Shown here piece by piece: positions 16,602 to 24,472 of a stretch of DNA of 64,000 nt. Below the pieces are notes generated by a model. That model was not told the DNA's origin. It was given only the letters and a program-made list of their open reading frames with translations, and ran no database searches. Source of the stretch: Halarsenatibacter silvermanii (GTDB lineage Bacteria > Bacillota > Halanaerobiia > Halanaerobiales > Halarsenatibacteraceae); contig NZ_FNGO01000016.1 of NCBI RefSeq assembly GCF_900103135.1, forward strand, positions 1-64,000. Reading direction: 5' to 3'. The first letter of the stretch is position 1. Each line of letters opens with the position of its first letter. Both the position numbers and the translations under genes were made by a program.

Positions 16602-17899
16602 CCGCTTTCCTCCCTGGATTCATTCTTCCGGGGGGCCCCGGTCAAAAGATTCCCAACAATAGAGAGCATCTCCTCTTCCTGCCGGGCGGTTTTCACATTT
16701 TGCCGGGCGGTGAGCTCATTCCATATCTCAGCTGCCTGCCCTCCGGTGTAATCGCGCTCCTCTATATCTCTTCTATTAAGCATAATTATATCCTTATCGG
16801 GAAATTCCTTCAACTGCAGCAGATTATCAACATTTCCATGGCCGAAGGGAAGATCACCCACAAGCACAAGTTCAGCCTTTTCAACCCATCCGGCATTTTC
16901 CTCCAGGGCCTCTTCATCAAGATAGGCAAAGGGAGGAATATCGACCGTGTAAAACCCAAACCGGCGGGCGGTATTCCAGTCGCTGTCCCCCTGGTTTATC
17001 ACCCCGCAGCTCACCTGGAATCCAGCAAAGTAAAGTCTCTGGAGCAGATTGCCGGCGTTGCCTCCTCCACAGATCACATGTACCCTATCGCCGGCTGCAG
17101 AAAGACTTTGATATTCCCTGTGTTCTCGCGGCAGAACCGTGACATAGGGCCGACCGGTTATATGATTTTTTTCGACTACAACGCCGGTTTCATAAACGCT
17201 GGAGATATTATCCTCGGTGAGAACTTTATCGGGGGAGCCCTGCGAGTGGATTTCGCCTTCATCCAGCAAAACCAGACGGCGGCAGTACTGGGCAGCCAGA
17301 TTCAAATCATGCGAGACGACCAGAATCGTCAGATCGCTTTCGCGGTTGAGATAGGCAAGCAGATCAAAAATTTCGCTTTTGTAATTTATATCGAGATTGG
17401 ACGCAGGTTCATCGAGCAGCAAAATCTCAGGGACCTGCGCGAGAGCCCGCGCTATTATAACCCGCTGTCTCTCCCCACCGCTCAACTCATCTATGGTTTT
17501 ATCCCGAAATTTGCGAACATCGGTAAGAGCCATAGCCCGTTCAACTTCATCTCTATCCTCTTCGCTCACACTGCCCCAGCGATTTTGATAGGGATTTCTT
17601 CCCATCATAACCAGATCATAGACGTTAAATTGAAAATTTATCCGCATCTCCTGCGGAACCACCGCCAGCCGACGGGCCAGCTGAGAGGCAGATAGCCGAT
17701 TTAAGCTGCGGCCGTCGAGATAGATCGATCCTCCATCCGGCTCATAAAGCCGGCTCAAATTTTTGAGCAGGGTCGATTTGCCCGAACCATTGGGGCCGAT
17801 AATCCCGGTAAATTCTCTGCGTTCCAGCTCCAGACTGAGATCGGTAAATATTTTCTTTTCCTCGCGGTAGGAAAAACTCAACATCTCAACTTCCAGCAC
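16598..17899 (-). CDS. BtuD/FecE-type ABC ATPase with an extra C-terminal domain
   Basis: A 433-residue protein. Residues 1 to about 250 form a cobalamin/iron-siderophore ABC ATPase (Walker A GPNGSGKST, signature LSGGERQRV, Walker B LLLDEP, H-loop VVSHDLNLA). The remaining 180 residues are an added Rossmann-like domain starting VHVICGGGNAGNLLQRLYFA and including LVLVGDLPFGHGN. Standard BtuD/FecE proteins stop near 260. The function of the extra domain is unknown; the glycine-rich start suggests nucleotide or corrinoid binding. The permease gene is six bases upstream. No binding protein is found here. Confidence 0.92.
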   Translation of the reverse strand: MLEVEMLSFSYREEKKIFTDLSLELERREFTGIIGPNGSGKSTLLKNLSRLYEPDGGSIYLDGRSLNRLSASQLARRLAVVPQEMRINFQFNVYDLVMMGRNPYQNRWGSVSEEDRDEVERAMALTDVRKFRDKTIDELSGGERQRVIIARALAQVPEILLLDEPASNLDINYKSEIFDLLAYLNRESDLTILVVSHDLNLAAQYCRRLVLLDEGEIHSQGSPDKVLTEDNISSVYETGVVVEKNHITGRPYVTVLPREHREYQSLSAAGDRVHVICGGGNAGNLLQRLYFAGFQVSCGVINQGDSDWNTARRFGFYTVDIPPFAYLDEEALEENAGWVEKAELVLVGDLPFGHGNVDNLLQLKEFPDKDIIMLNRRDIEERDYTGGQAAEIWNELTARQNVKTARQEEEMLSIVGNLLTGAPRKNESREESG

Positions 17900-17905
17900 T
17901 AATTA

Positions 17906-18931
17906 TCACCATCTTCCCTGACGGCGCCGCCGCAGCAGATATATAAAATAGGGGCCGCCGGCCAGCGCCGTGATTATTCCCACCGGTATCTCCATCGGCG
18001 GCATCAGACTGCGAGCCAGCATATCAGAAATCACCAGAAAAAGCCCTCCTCCAGCAGCAGCCAGCAGCAGCAGACGGCGATGATCTGGCCCCGTCAGCAT
18101 CCGGGATATATGAGGAATGACCAGACCTATAAAGCCGATGCCGCCGCTGACCGAAACCACCGCAGCTGTTACCAGCGTAGCTCCAGCTATCAATATTTTT
18201 TTGACCCGCTCGACGTCTACACCCATATGATGGGCATTCTCCTCGCCGAGCAGTATCAGATTCAAATCATTGATATAAAGTACAAGCGGCACCAATCCCA
18301 GCAGATAATACGGAAATATCATACTGATATCCGACCAGCTGCTGCCGGCCAGGCTGCCCATCAACCAGAAAACCACCTGCTGTATATCCTGAGTTCCCAT
18401 CACCATAACCAGCGAGCGGAGGGCATCTAGTATGAAAGCTACTGCAACTCCGGCCAGCAGAAAAGTCATCACCGGCACCCGACCATTTTCAACCGCAAGA
18501 CCATAAACAACACCTACTGTGAGCAGAGCTCCCAGAAAAGCAAAAAAAGGTATGGTGCTGAAATAAAGAAAGGTAAAACTCAAATTAAAGACGATGGCAA
18601 AGGTAACTGCCGTTCCAGCCCCGGCAGAAATACCCACTATATAAGGATCGACCATGGGATTGCGGATTACCCCCTGAAAAATCACCCCGGCAGTGCCCAA
18701 ACCCGCTCCGACGAGAAAACTGAGAATAATGCGGGGCAGCCTGATATTTCTCACTATAACGATATATCTCTCAGAAACATTTTCAGGCGATATCAGAGCT
18801 TTAATAACCTTTCTGAAAGGTATACTGGTGCTGCCAACAGCCAGCGCCAGCAAAAATACAGCCAGCCCCACTACGAAAGCAGCTGCCATGATCAGCAAAA
18901 ATCTGCTTTTATAAGTCATCTCTTCAAGCAT
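17906..18931 (-). CDS. BtuC/FecCD-type ABC permease (vitamin B12 or iron complex)
   Basis: A 341-residue integral membrane protein with about ten hydrophobic helices and FecCD family segments: GTAGVIFQGVIRNPMVDPYI, GISAGAGTA, GGIGFIGLVIPHISRML and PVGIITALAGGPYFIYLL. It imports cobalamin, haem or siderophores with the ATPase downstream. The usual substrate-binding lipoprotein gene is missing: upstream of the start is a 410-base stretch holding transposon debris, so that gene may have been displaced or lost. I found no cobalamin riboswitch in the leader. Confidence 0.93.
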   Translation of the reverse strand: MLEEMTYKSRFLLIMAAAFVVGLAVFLLALAVGSTSIPFRKVIKALISPENVSERYIVIVRNIRLPRIILSFLVGAGLGTAGVIFQGVIRNPMVDPYIVGISAGAGTAVTFAIVFNLSFTFLYFSTIPFFAFLGALLTVGVVYGLAVENGRVPVMTFLLAGVAVAFILDALRSLVMVMGTQDIQQVVFWLMGSLAGSSWSDISMIFPYYLLGLVPLVLYINDLNLILLGEENAHHMGVDVERVKKILIAGATLVTAAVVSVSGGIGFIGLVIPHISRMLTGPDHRRLLLLAAAGGGLFLVISDMLARSLMPPMEIPVGIITALAGGPYFIYLLRRRRQGRW

Positions 18932-19040
18932 AAATCATATATCTCCTTTAACCGGTGCTATAAGCAGAAATAATCGACACTGGTTTCATTAATTCCTGCT
19001 GTTCCTGTACATAATTCAATACGAAAAAAACATTACCTGC

Positions 19041-19240
19041 TTTGACATCCTCCCCGCCGATTCACTTCGTTCATCGACAAGGATTCCTGGAAGGAACCTG
19101 CGAGGCGGCCAAATGATTAGAGGTCAGTCCATTTCTGGCAGCCCACTATGACTCTGGCTTTAGGCTGTGCCATAAGCCCTCCTGAGATACGGATATACCG
19201 ACTCAGGCACTTAGACTATTACCATCCAGGCAGATTGTGA
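19041..19240 (-). mobile_element. Decayed IS200/IS605-type element end with omega-RNA-like hairpin
   Basis: The minus-strand sequence ends in GGCGGGGAGGATGTCAAA (19041-19058). This is the terminal signature commonly found at the 3' end of tnpB-carrying elements, where the omega-RNA scaffold lies. A hairpin GATGAACGAAGTGAATC precedes it, and another (TGGACTGACC/GGTCAGTCC region) lies further in. There is no intact tnpA or tnpB. It is the only content of the 410-base gap 18932-19342 besides a terminator. Confidence 0.6.
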
Positions 19241-19262
19241 AAAACGGCTTAAAAACTACAGG

Positions 19263-19300
19263 CAACAAAAATACCGAAGCCCTAAAATCTTCAGCTTCGG
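19263..19300 (-). terminator. Terminator of the GGDEF gene
   Basis: On the minus strand, CCGAAGC (complement of 19294-19300) and GCTTCGG (complement of 19274-19280) form the stem and TATTTTTGTT follows. Confidence 0.75.
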
Positions 19301-19342
19301 AAAAGATGTATTACATTATTCAAATCTGAAAAGATTAAAGCA

Positions 19343-20518
19343 TTAAACACGATCCTTTTCTGCCAGGGGGGGCTCATTTGAAATCCCGGCCTCCAGCTCC
19401 TGCAGGGGTTTTGCTCGTTTTGTCTCCCTGACCATCTGTTTCTTATATTTCTTTTTAGACCTGTACATGGCTTTATCAGCCCGCATCAAAAGATCCTCGT
19501 AAGTATCCTCCTGCTGCAGGCCGGCCAGACCCAGACTGACCGAAAGGCAGCAGCCCTCAACTTCTTTAATTTTAATATTTTCGACCCCGGTTCTGATCCT
19601 TTTCGCAACCTGCCGGGATTGATCTGCATCGGCATTAAAAAGGGCCAGGGCAAATTCATCGCCTCCCAGTCTGGCGCTGGCGTCTTCCGCGCGGACGACT
19701 TCTCTCAACACCCTTCCCACCTGCCGAAGCAGTATGACGCCGACCTGATGGCCGCAGGAATCATTTATCTGCTTGAAATCATCCAGGTCTAAATAAATTA
19801 AGTGTAATTCCTGCTCATGTCGGCGAGCAGCCGAAATATATTTATTCAAAGTATCGATAAAAGCTCTTCTATTGGCCAGCCCTGTCAGTTCATCAGTCTG
19901 GGCCAGCTTCTCCATTTTTATGTACATCTTTTTTAGCTTCTGATTTTCTTCTCTGAATTTCAAAATAAAAAAGGCTATAATAGCATAAATAGGCACAGCC
20001 AGAGCCTGAATCGACAGTCTGTGACCGATATTGGCCATCAGCGGCTGTCCGTAATGATAATTTAGAGCCAGGGGAGTTAAAAGTCCTGAAGTAATCACGT
20101 AGGTGAGGGCTATTGTCAAAAATACAGATTTAAAAGTGAATCGTTTAAAAACACGGTTGTATAAATAACCGGCAAGTAATCCTCTCAGGACTACCGCGAA
20201 AGCAAAAAAGAATAGAAATTGTTCGAGTCCATACCAGATAGCCACGGATGTAAAATCTATAAAAAAAGCTATCAGCACTCCCGGTAAAGGTCCCATGATC
20301 ATCCCGGCCATCATAGTAACCAGAGGAGTAAGCCCCAGCCTGAGTGATTCTTCTCCTCCCGGCAGCATAAAACTCACAACATTGCCGGGATTGGCCAGAA
20401 ATACTCCCAGAAAGATCAAAAACAAAATAGGACTGACCATCTCAGCAGCACGCAAAATTTGTCCGAGCTTTTTGCTCCCCCACCCACGACAGGTGCTTAA
20501 AAAATTCAATTTCTGCAC
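19343..20518 (-). CDS. Membrane diguanylate cyclase with ECF S-component-like sensor domain
   Basis: A 391-residue protein that makes cyclic di-GMP from two GTP. Residues about 30-187 form five to six membrane helices. The GGDEF domain runs from about 205 to 365, with the active-site loop RLGGDEF (GGDEF at 285-289) and an inhibitory I-site RAED (276-279), so product feedback is expected. The membrane part parallels the FolT protein of this window: LRLGLTPLVTMMAGMIMGPL resembles IRIGLGGLPIVFAGIAFGPL, and FLTIALTYVITSGLLTPLAL resembles ILITIAITQVITAVLMVPYF. A vitamin-like ligand is inferred. The start is GTG; a later start at residue 27 is possible. Confidence 0.9.
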   Translation of the reverse strand: MQKLNFLSTCRGWGSKKLGQILRAAEMVSPILFLIFLGVFLANPGNVVSFMLPGGEESLRLGLTPLVTMMAGMIMGPLPGVLIAFFIDFTSVAIWYGLEQFLFFFAFAVVLRGLLAGYLYNRVFKRFTFKSVFLTIALTYVITSGLLTPLALNYHYGQPLMANIGHRLSIQALAVPIYAIIAFFILKFREENQKLKKMYIKMEKLAQTDELTGLANRRAFIDTLNKYISAARRHEQELHLIYLDLDDFKQINDSCGHQVGVILLRQVGRVLREVVRAEDASARLGGDEFALALFNADADQSRQVAKRIRTGVENIKIKEVEGCCLSVSLGLAGLQQEDTYEDLLMRADKAMYRSKKKYKKQMVRETKRAKPLQELEAGISNEPPLAEKDRV

Positions 20519-20661
20519 TCCCCGCTCCCGGGCTGCCCGTATCAGCAGCGAAATAGCAATATTCTTAATATAATTAAGCTTTTACATATTTGATTATACC
20601 TCATAAAGAAAGTGATAACAACCAAAAATGGGCGGAAAAGCTGCTTTAATCCCGTTAAACT

Positions 20662-20685
20662 AAAAAAATCCCCGGCACCCGCCGG
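20662..20685 (-). terminator. Terminator of the 5S-tRNA operon
   Basis: On the minus strand, CCGGC and GCCGG close a four-base loop and GGATTTTTTT follows. It lies about 80 bases beyond the last tRNA gene. Confidence 0.7.
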
Positions 20686-20762
20686 TTTACTGGCAGAGAT
20701 ATTCCAGGATTTGTTACAAAAAGACAGCTCTGATATTTAAAAATTATTCCTGAAATAAAAAA

Positions 20763-20838
20763 TGGAGCGGGAAACGGGATTTGAACCCGCGACCTCCAGT
20801 ATGGCAAACTGGCGCTCTACCAGCTGAGCTACTCCCGC
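20763..20838 (-). tRNA. tRNA-Gly (anticodon GCC)
   Basis: The cloverleaf reads GCGGGAGTAGCTCAGCTGG at the 5' end, anticodon loop TTGCCAT and encoded CCA. It is the last gene of the operon. Confidence 0.97.
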
Positions 20839-20849
20839 AGGATAAAAAG

Positions 20850-20937
20850 TGGTGGAGGGGGAAGGATTTGAACCTTCGAAGGCAGCGCCGACGGATTTAC
20901 AGTCCGTTGCGTTTGACCAGACTTCGCTACCCCTCCC
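20850..20937 (-). tRNA. tRNA-Tyr (anticodon GTA)
   Basis: An 88-base gene with the long variable arm of Tyr tRNAs, anticodon loop CTGTAAA and encoded CCA. Confidence 0.97.
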
Positions 20938-20949
20938 AAATAAAAATAA

Positions 20950-21025
20950 TGGTGGAGATGACGGGATTCGAACCCGTGACCTCTACACTGCCAGTGTAGC
21001 GCTCTCCCAGCTGAGCTACATCCCC
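20950..21025 (-). tRNA. tRNA-Ala (anticodon GGC)
   Basis: Starts GGGGATGTAGCTCAGCTGGG, with anticodon loop CTGGCAG and encoded CCA. Confidence 0.96.
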
Positions 21026-21034
21026 ACTGTAAGA

Positions 21035-21111
21035 TGGAGCCGATGACCGGATTCGAACCGGTGACCTCTTCCTTACCATGGAAGCGCTCATACCAACTGA
21101 GCTACATCGGC
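21035..21111 (-). tRNA. tRNA-Thr (anticodon GGT)
   Basis: Starts GCCGATGTAGCTCAGTTGG, with anticodon loop ATGGTAA between CTTCC/GGAAG and encoded CCA. Confidence 0.96.
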
Positions 21112-21120
21112 ATAGTAAAG

Positions 21121-21199
21121 TGGCGGGGACGACGGGATTTGAACCCGCGATCTCCGGCGTGACAGGCCGGCGCGTTGAGCCACTTCGCTACGTCCCCGC
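21121..21199 (-). tRNA. tRNA-Asp (anticodon GTC)
   Basis: The anticodon stem CCGGC/GCCGG encloses CTGTCAC. CCA is encoded. The D-arm is slightly longer than usual. Confidence 0.95.
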
Positions 21200-21205
21200 G
21201 ATAAA

Positions 21206-21281
21206 TGGTGGGCGAAGCAGGACTTGAACCTGCGACTCCCTGCTTGTAAGGCAGGTGCTCTCCCAACTGAGCTATTCGCCC
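21206..21281 (-). tRNA. tRNA-Val (anticodon TAC)
   Basis: Starts GGGCGAATAGCTCAGTTGGG, with anticodon loop CTTACAA between CCTGC/GCAGG and encoded CCA. Confidence 0.97.
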
Positions 21282-21285
21282 AAAA

Positions 21286-21361
21286 TGGCACCCTCAAGGG
21301 GATTCGAACCCCTGCCGCCAGGATGAAAACCTGGTATCCTAGACCGCTAGACGATGAGGGC
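21286..21361 (-). tRNA. tRNA-Glu (anticodon TTC)
   Basis: Anticodon loop TTTTCAT between CCAGG/CCTGG, T-arm GGGGTTCGAATCCCC and encoded CCA. Confidence 0.96.
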
Positions 21362-21398
21362 GCATTTATAAAGATATAAAATTTAAGCCTTATTTTCA

Positions 21399-21494
21399 TG
21401 GCGGAGAGGGAGGGATTCGAACCCTCGCCAGGGCAAGGTGTGCCCTGCTACAGGTTTAGCAAACCCGCCCCTTAAGCCACTTGGGTACCTCTCC
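21399..21494 (-). tRNA. tRNA-Ser (anticodon GCT)
   Basis: A 96-base gene with a long variable arm. Anticodon loop TTGCTAA between CGGGT/ACCTG. CCA is encoded. Confidence 0.96.
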
Positions 21495-21495
21495 A

Positions 21496-21571
21496 TGGTG
21501 GGTCCAAGAGGATTCGAACCTCTGACACCGTGGGTATGAACCACGTGCTCTAGCCGCTGAGCTATGGACCC
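21496..21571 (-). tRNA. tRNA-Met, elongator (anticodon CAT)
   Basis: Anticodon loop TTCATAC between CGTGG/CCACG, matching the elongator-Met loop rather than that of the AUA-reading Ile tRNA. CCA is encoded. Confidence 0.9.
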
Positions 21572-21581
21572 ACAAAAGAAA

Positions 21582-21658
21582 TGGAGCGGGAAACGGGATT
21601 CGAACCCGCGGCCCTCAGCTTGGAAGGCTGATGCTCTAGCCAGCTGAGCTATTCCCGC
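21582..21658 (-). tRNA. tRNA-Gly (anticodon TCC)
   Basis: Anticodon loop CTTCCAA between TCAGC/GCTGA. CCA is encoded. Confidence 0.96.
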
Positions 21659-21680
21659 CTGTAGAAAAAATGAGTAAAAA

Positions 21681-21757
21681 TGGTTGCGGGGGTCGGATTC
21701 GAACCGACGACCTTCAGGTTATGAGCCTGATGAGCTACCAGACTGCTCCACCCCGCG
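21681..21757 (-). tRNA. tRNA-fMet, initiator (anticodon CAT)
   Basis: Starts CGCGGGGTGGAGCAGTCTGG, with the mismatched first C typical of bacterial initiators, anticodon loop CTCATAA and encoded CCA. Confidence 0.97.
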
Positions 21758-21765
21758 TCGAAAAA

Positions 21766-21842
21766 TGGTGAGCCATGGAGGATTTGAACCTCCGACAACC
21801 TGATTAAAAGTCAGGTGCTCTGCCAGGCTGAGCTAATGGCCC
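21766..21842 (-). tRNA. tRNA-Lys (anticodon TTT)
   Basis: Anticodon loop CTTTTAA between CCTGA/TCAGG. CCA is encoded. Confidence 0.96.
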
Positions 21843-21858
21843 ACTTAATTCTTGTTAA

Positions 21859-21933
21859 TGGCTGGGGCGGCAGGATTCGAACCTGCGCGTCCTGGGACCA
21901 AAACCCAGTGCCTTACCGCTTGGCTACACCCCA
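21859..21933 (-). tRNA. tRNA-Gln (anticodon TTG)
   Basis: Starts TGGGGTGTAGCCAAGCGG, with anticodon loop TTTTGGT between CTGGG/CCCAG and encoded CCA. It is the first tRNA after 5S. Confidence 0.96.
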
Positions 21934-21955
21934 AAAATCTATAAAGGAAATAAGT

Positions 21956-22073
<118 letters not shown>

Positions 22074-22129
22074 TTTATATGCTGTATCTTATTGTCTGCT
22101 TCTTATCCTGTCTCACTTCGGCAATAAAC

Positions 22130-22158
22130 ATTATAGCAGACAGTTCATAAATTGTAAA
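22130..22158 (-). promoter_or_regulatory. rrf-tRNA promoter, proximal
   Basis: TTTACA (22153-22158), 17-base spacer, TATAAT (22130-22135) on the minus strand, about 57 bases upstream of 5S. Confidence 0.85.
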
Positions 22159-22242
22159 GACTTTATTCAATCTTTTTTTATTCTTTTTCAGCGAGATCTC
22201 AGCCGGCCGATTTTGCCTCTCCCGCCTCATCTCACCTCATAT

Positions 22243-22271
22243 AGTGTAACAAATATGAGAGGTTCTGTAAA
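22243..22271 (-). promoter_or_regulatory. rrf-tRNA promoter, middle
   Basis: TTTACA (22266-22271), 17-base spacer, TACACT (22243-22248) on the minus strand. Confidence 0.75.
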
Positions 22272-22366
22272 GAGAAAAATGAAATTTTCTCATTTCCGGG
22301 CGAAAACTTCTGACCGCCGCTGCTTAGAACCAGTCCTGCGTTCTTTCTCTCATCAATCCGATATTA

Positions 22367-22395
22367 ATTATAGCAGAAGTACAAACCATTGTAAA
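22367..22395 (-). promoter_or_regulatory. rrf-tRNA promoter, distal
   Basis: TTTACA (22390-22395), 17-base spacer, TATAAT (22367-22372) on the minus strand. With the two others it fills the 375-base gap between dacF and 5S. Confidence 0.85.
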
Positions 22396-22448
22396 GGGCT
22401 GCATGCTCTAAAAAACAAAGAATTAATTGTTTAAAAATTTACCTTATT

Positions 22449-23627
22449 CTAGAGAAATAGGTTCCGAAACCAGCGCAGTATTCTCATCAAAATCCCGGCT
22501 TTCTCGATGCGGTTTTCAGCCTCCAGTTCAGCTTCATAGACTGGCTCTCCTTCTACCAGACTGTAAATTGTACCGATGCTCTCCCCGGCTTCCACAGGAA
22601 ACTCCACATTTTTATCAAGCTCGAGTTCGTAATCGATCTCAGTTGTGTCTCCTTTCTCGACCAGAGCATACAGATTGGAGCCCGGCGTTCCTTTTACATT
22701 TTCTGGAGCCGAATTCTTTAATGAAAGATCCTTCAACACCTCTTCTGCAGCCAGAACCTTTTCCAGACGGTAATTTTCAAAACCATAATCGAGCAGAGCA
22801 GCAGTTGACTCGGAGCGATTGCTTTCATTTTCAGCCCCCAGAACCACCGATATCAGGCGCATATTATCCCGGCTGGCCGTTGCCACCAGATTAAACCCGG
22901 CATCCCGGGTATAACCGGTTTTTAGACCGTCAAGACCCGAATAAGAATTTATCATCCTGTTGGTATTTACGATCATTGCCTCGCGGTCTGCCAGCTCCAG
23001 GGTTTTTGTCCAGATCTGACTCCAATCCATAACTTTTGGATATTTGACCAGCTCACGAGCCAGCCTGGCCATATCTTCAGCAGTGGTATACTGATTTTCA
23101 TGAGGCAGTCCGTTGACAGTTTTAAAATGGGTATTATCCAGTCCCAGCTCTTCGGCCCGCTCGTTCATTTTCTCTATAAAAACAGAGCAATCTCCGGCTT
23201 TTGCTTCAGCCAGAACCACGCTGGCGTCATTGGCCGAAGCTACCATGATGGCTTTTAATAATTCTTCAACCGAGAGAATATCACCTTCTTCGATGAAAAT
23301 TTGCGATCCACCCATACTGGAGGCATAACTGCTGGCGGTCACACGGTCCTTAAGTTTTATTTCCCCGGCTTCCAGGGCTTCAATGCCCAGCAAAACCGTC
23401 ATCATCTTTGTCAGGCTGGCAGGAGGGTGCTCTTTACCGGCGTTTTTTTCATAGAGCACGCTGCCGGTCTCCGGTTCGAGCAGCAAAGCCGCCGGCGCCG
23501 TGACATCAGGTTCAGAAGCTCCGGCTGTAAAAGCATACATAAAAAGCAGGATTATAATCAACCCTGCTGCCAGAAGATTTTTTGACAAAATTCCAGCCCA
23601 TCGCTTTACGCCCCGAAAAAAGAACAT
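22449..23627 (-). CDS. dacF: D-alanyl-D-alanine carboxypeptidase (DacF/PBP5 type)
   Basis: A 392-residue penicillin-binding protein that trims the terminal D-Ala of peptidoglycan stem peptides. A signal peptide (about 15-37, hydrophobic, ending AGASEP) precedes the catalytic domain with SLTK (SxxK), SAND (SxN) and KTG (in LDGLKTGYTRDAG). A PBP5-type C-terminal domain follows (about 290-370). The last residues, ILMRILRWFRNLFL, form the amphipathic membrane anchor. It overlaps mazG by one base (TAATG), at the end of a long core operon. In spore formers dacF sits in the spoIIA operon; here it does not. Confidence 0.95.
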   Translation of the reverse strand: MFFFRGVKRWAGILSKNLLAAGLIIILLFMYAFTAGASEPDVTAPAALLLEPETGSVLYEKNAGKEHPPASLTKMMTVLLGIEALEAGEIKLKDRVTASSYASSMGGSQIFIEEGDILSVEELLKAIMVASANDASVVLAEAKAGDCSVFIEKMNERAEELGLDNTHFKTVNGLPHENQYTTAEDMARLARELVKYPKVMDWSQIWTKTLELADREAMIVNTNRMINSYSGLDGLKTGYTRDAGFNLVATASRDNMRLISVVLGAENESNRSESTAALLDYGFENYRLEKVLAAEEVLKDLSLKNSAPENVKGTPGSNLYALVEKGDTTEIDYELELDKNVEFPVEAGESIGTIYSLVEGEPVYEAELEAENRIEKAGILMRILRWFRNLFL

Positions 23628-24472
23628 TAACTATCACCTTTTCTGGATTTTGCCTCTTCCCACCAGGCGTCCAGCTGTGCCAGAGATATATCCTCGATGT
23701 TATTCCTGTGTTCTTCGGCTCTCTTTTCGATATATTCAAAGCGATCTTTAAAACGGTCCAGACAGGAAAGAAGAGCGGTCTCAGGATCGATCGAGAGAAA
23801 ACGCGACAGGTTTACCAGAGCGAATAAACTATCGCCCAGCTCTTCTTCCAGCCGGCTTTTTTCCTCTTCTTTTTCTACCGCTTCCCTCAGTTCGGCTACT
23901 TCTTCCTCCACTTTATCCAGAACGCTGTCGATCGAATTCCAGTCAAATCCAACCCGGGCAGCCAAACCCTGAATCTCCCGGGCCTGCCGCAGAGCCGGCC
24001 TGCTGCGAGAATAATCCTCCAGCAGCGAATCGGATCCAGTTTCAGATTCTGTCTCTTCTCCATCTTCATTCTCGGCAGCCTTGACACGGGCCCAGGTTTT
24101 TTCGACCTGGTCCGGCGTGCTGGCCTCCTCCTCATCGAAAACATGAGGATGTCGGCGAATAAGTTTTTCGTTCAAACCGGCTACTATGTCGGAGAAATCG
24201 AATTCCTCTCGCTCCCTGGCTATTTGAGCCTGGAATACGACCTGCAGGAGCAGATCTCCCAGCTCCTCTGCCAGCAAATCCATATTATCCCTGTTAATTG
24301 CCTCAACTACCTCATAGGCTTCTTCTATGACGTATTGGCGCAGAGACTCAAGATCCTGTTTTTTATCCCAGGGACACCCACTGCGGCCGCGCAGCTCGGC
24401 CATCAAATCCAGCAATCTATTTATCTTCTGACCGTTTTCCCTCTTCGAGCTTTTCTCCTTTTTTGTATCCAT
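23627..24472 (-). CDS. mazG: Nucleoside triphosphate pyrophosphohydrolase MazG
   Basis: A 281-residue housecleaning NTP pyrophosphatase with two MazG modules. The first has CPWDKKQDLESLRQYVIEEA and EVVEAI, followed by ELGDLLLQVVFQA. The second has KVEEEVAELREAVEKEEEKS and ELGDSLFALVNLSRF. The EExxE..ExxD magnesium motifs are present in both. The N-terminal tetrapyrrole-methylase domain found in Bacillus YabN is absent. It overlaps the SpoVB-like gene by 56 bases and is followed by dacF. Confidence 0.95.
   Translation of the reverse strand: MDTKKEKSSKRENGQKINRLLDLMAELRGRSGCPWDKKQDLESLRQYVIEEAYEVVEAINRDNMDLLAEELGDLLLQVVFQAQIAREREEFDFSDIVAGLNEKLIRRHPHVFDEEEASTPDQVEKTWARVKAAENEDGEETESETGSDSLLEDYSRSRPALRQAREIQGLAARVGFDWNSIDSVLDKVEEEVAELREAVEKEEEKSRLEEELGDSLFALVNLSRFLSIDPETALLSCLDRFKDRFEYIEKRAEEHRNNIEDISLAQLDAWWEEAKSRKGDS

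Noticed and set aside
16583-17695. A 370-codon open frame on the plus strand
   Set aside because: It lies opposite the ABC ATPase gene whose Walker and signature motifs are intact. No domain was seen in the plus-strand translation.
20781-21399. Several short open frames over the tRNA region, including a 103-codon minus-strand frame
   Set aside because: They run through tRNA genes with clear cloverleaves. The translations show the repeated patterns typical of misread tRNA genes.
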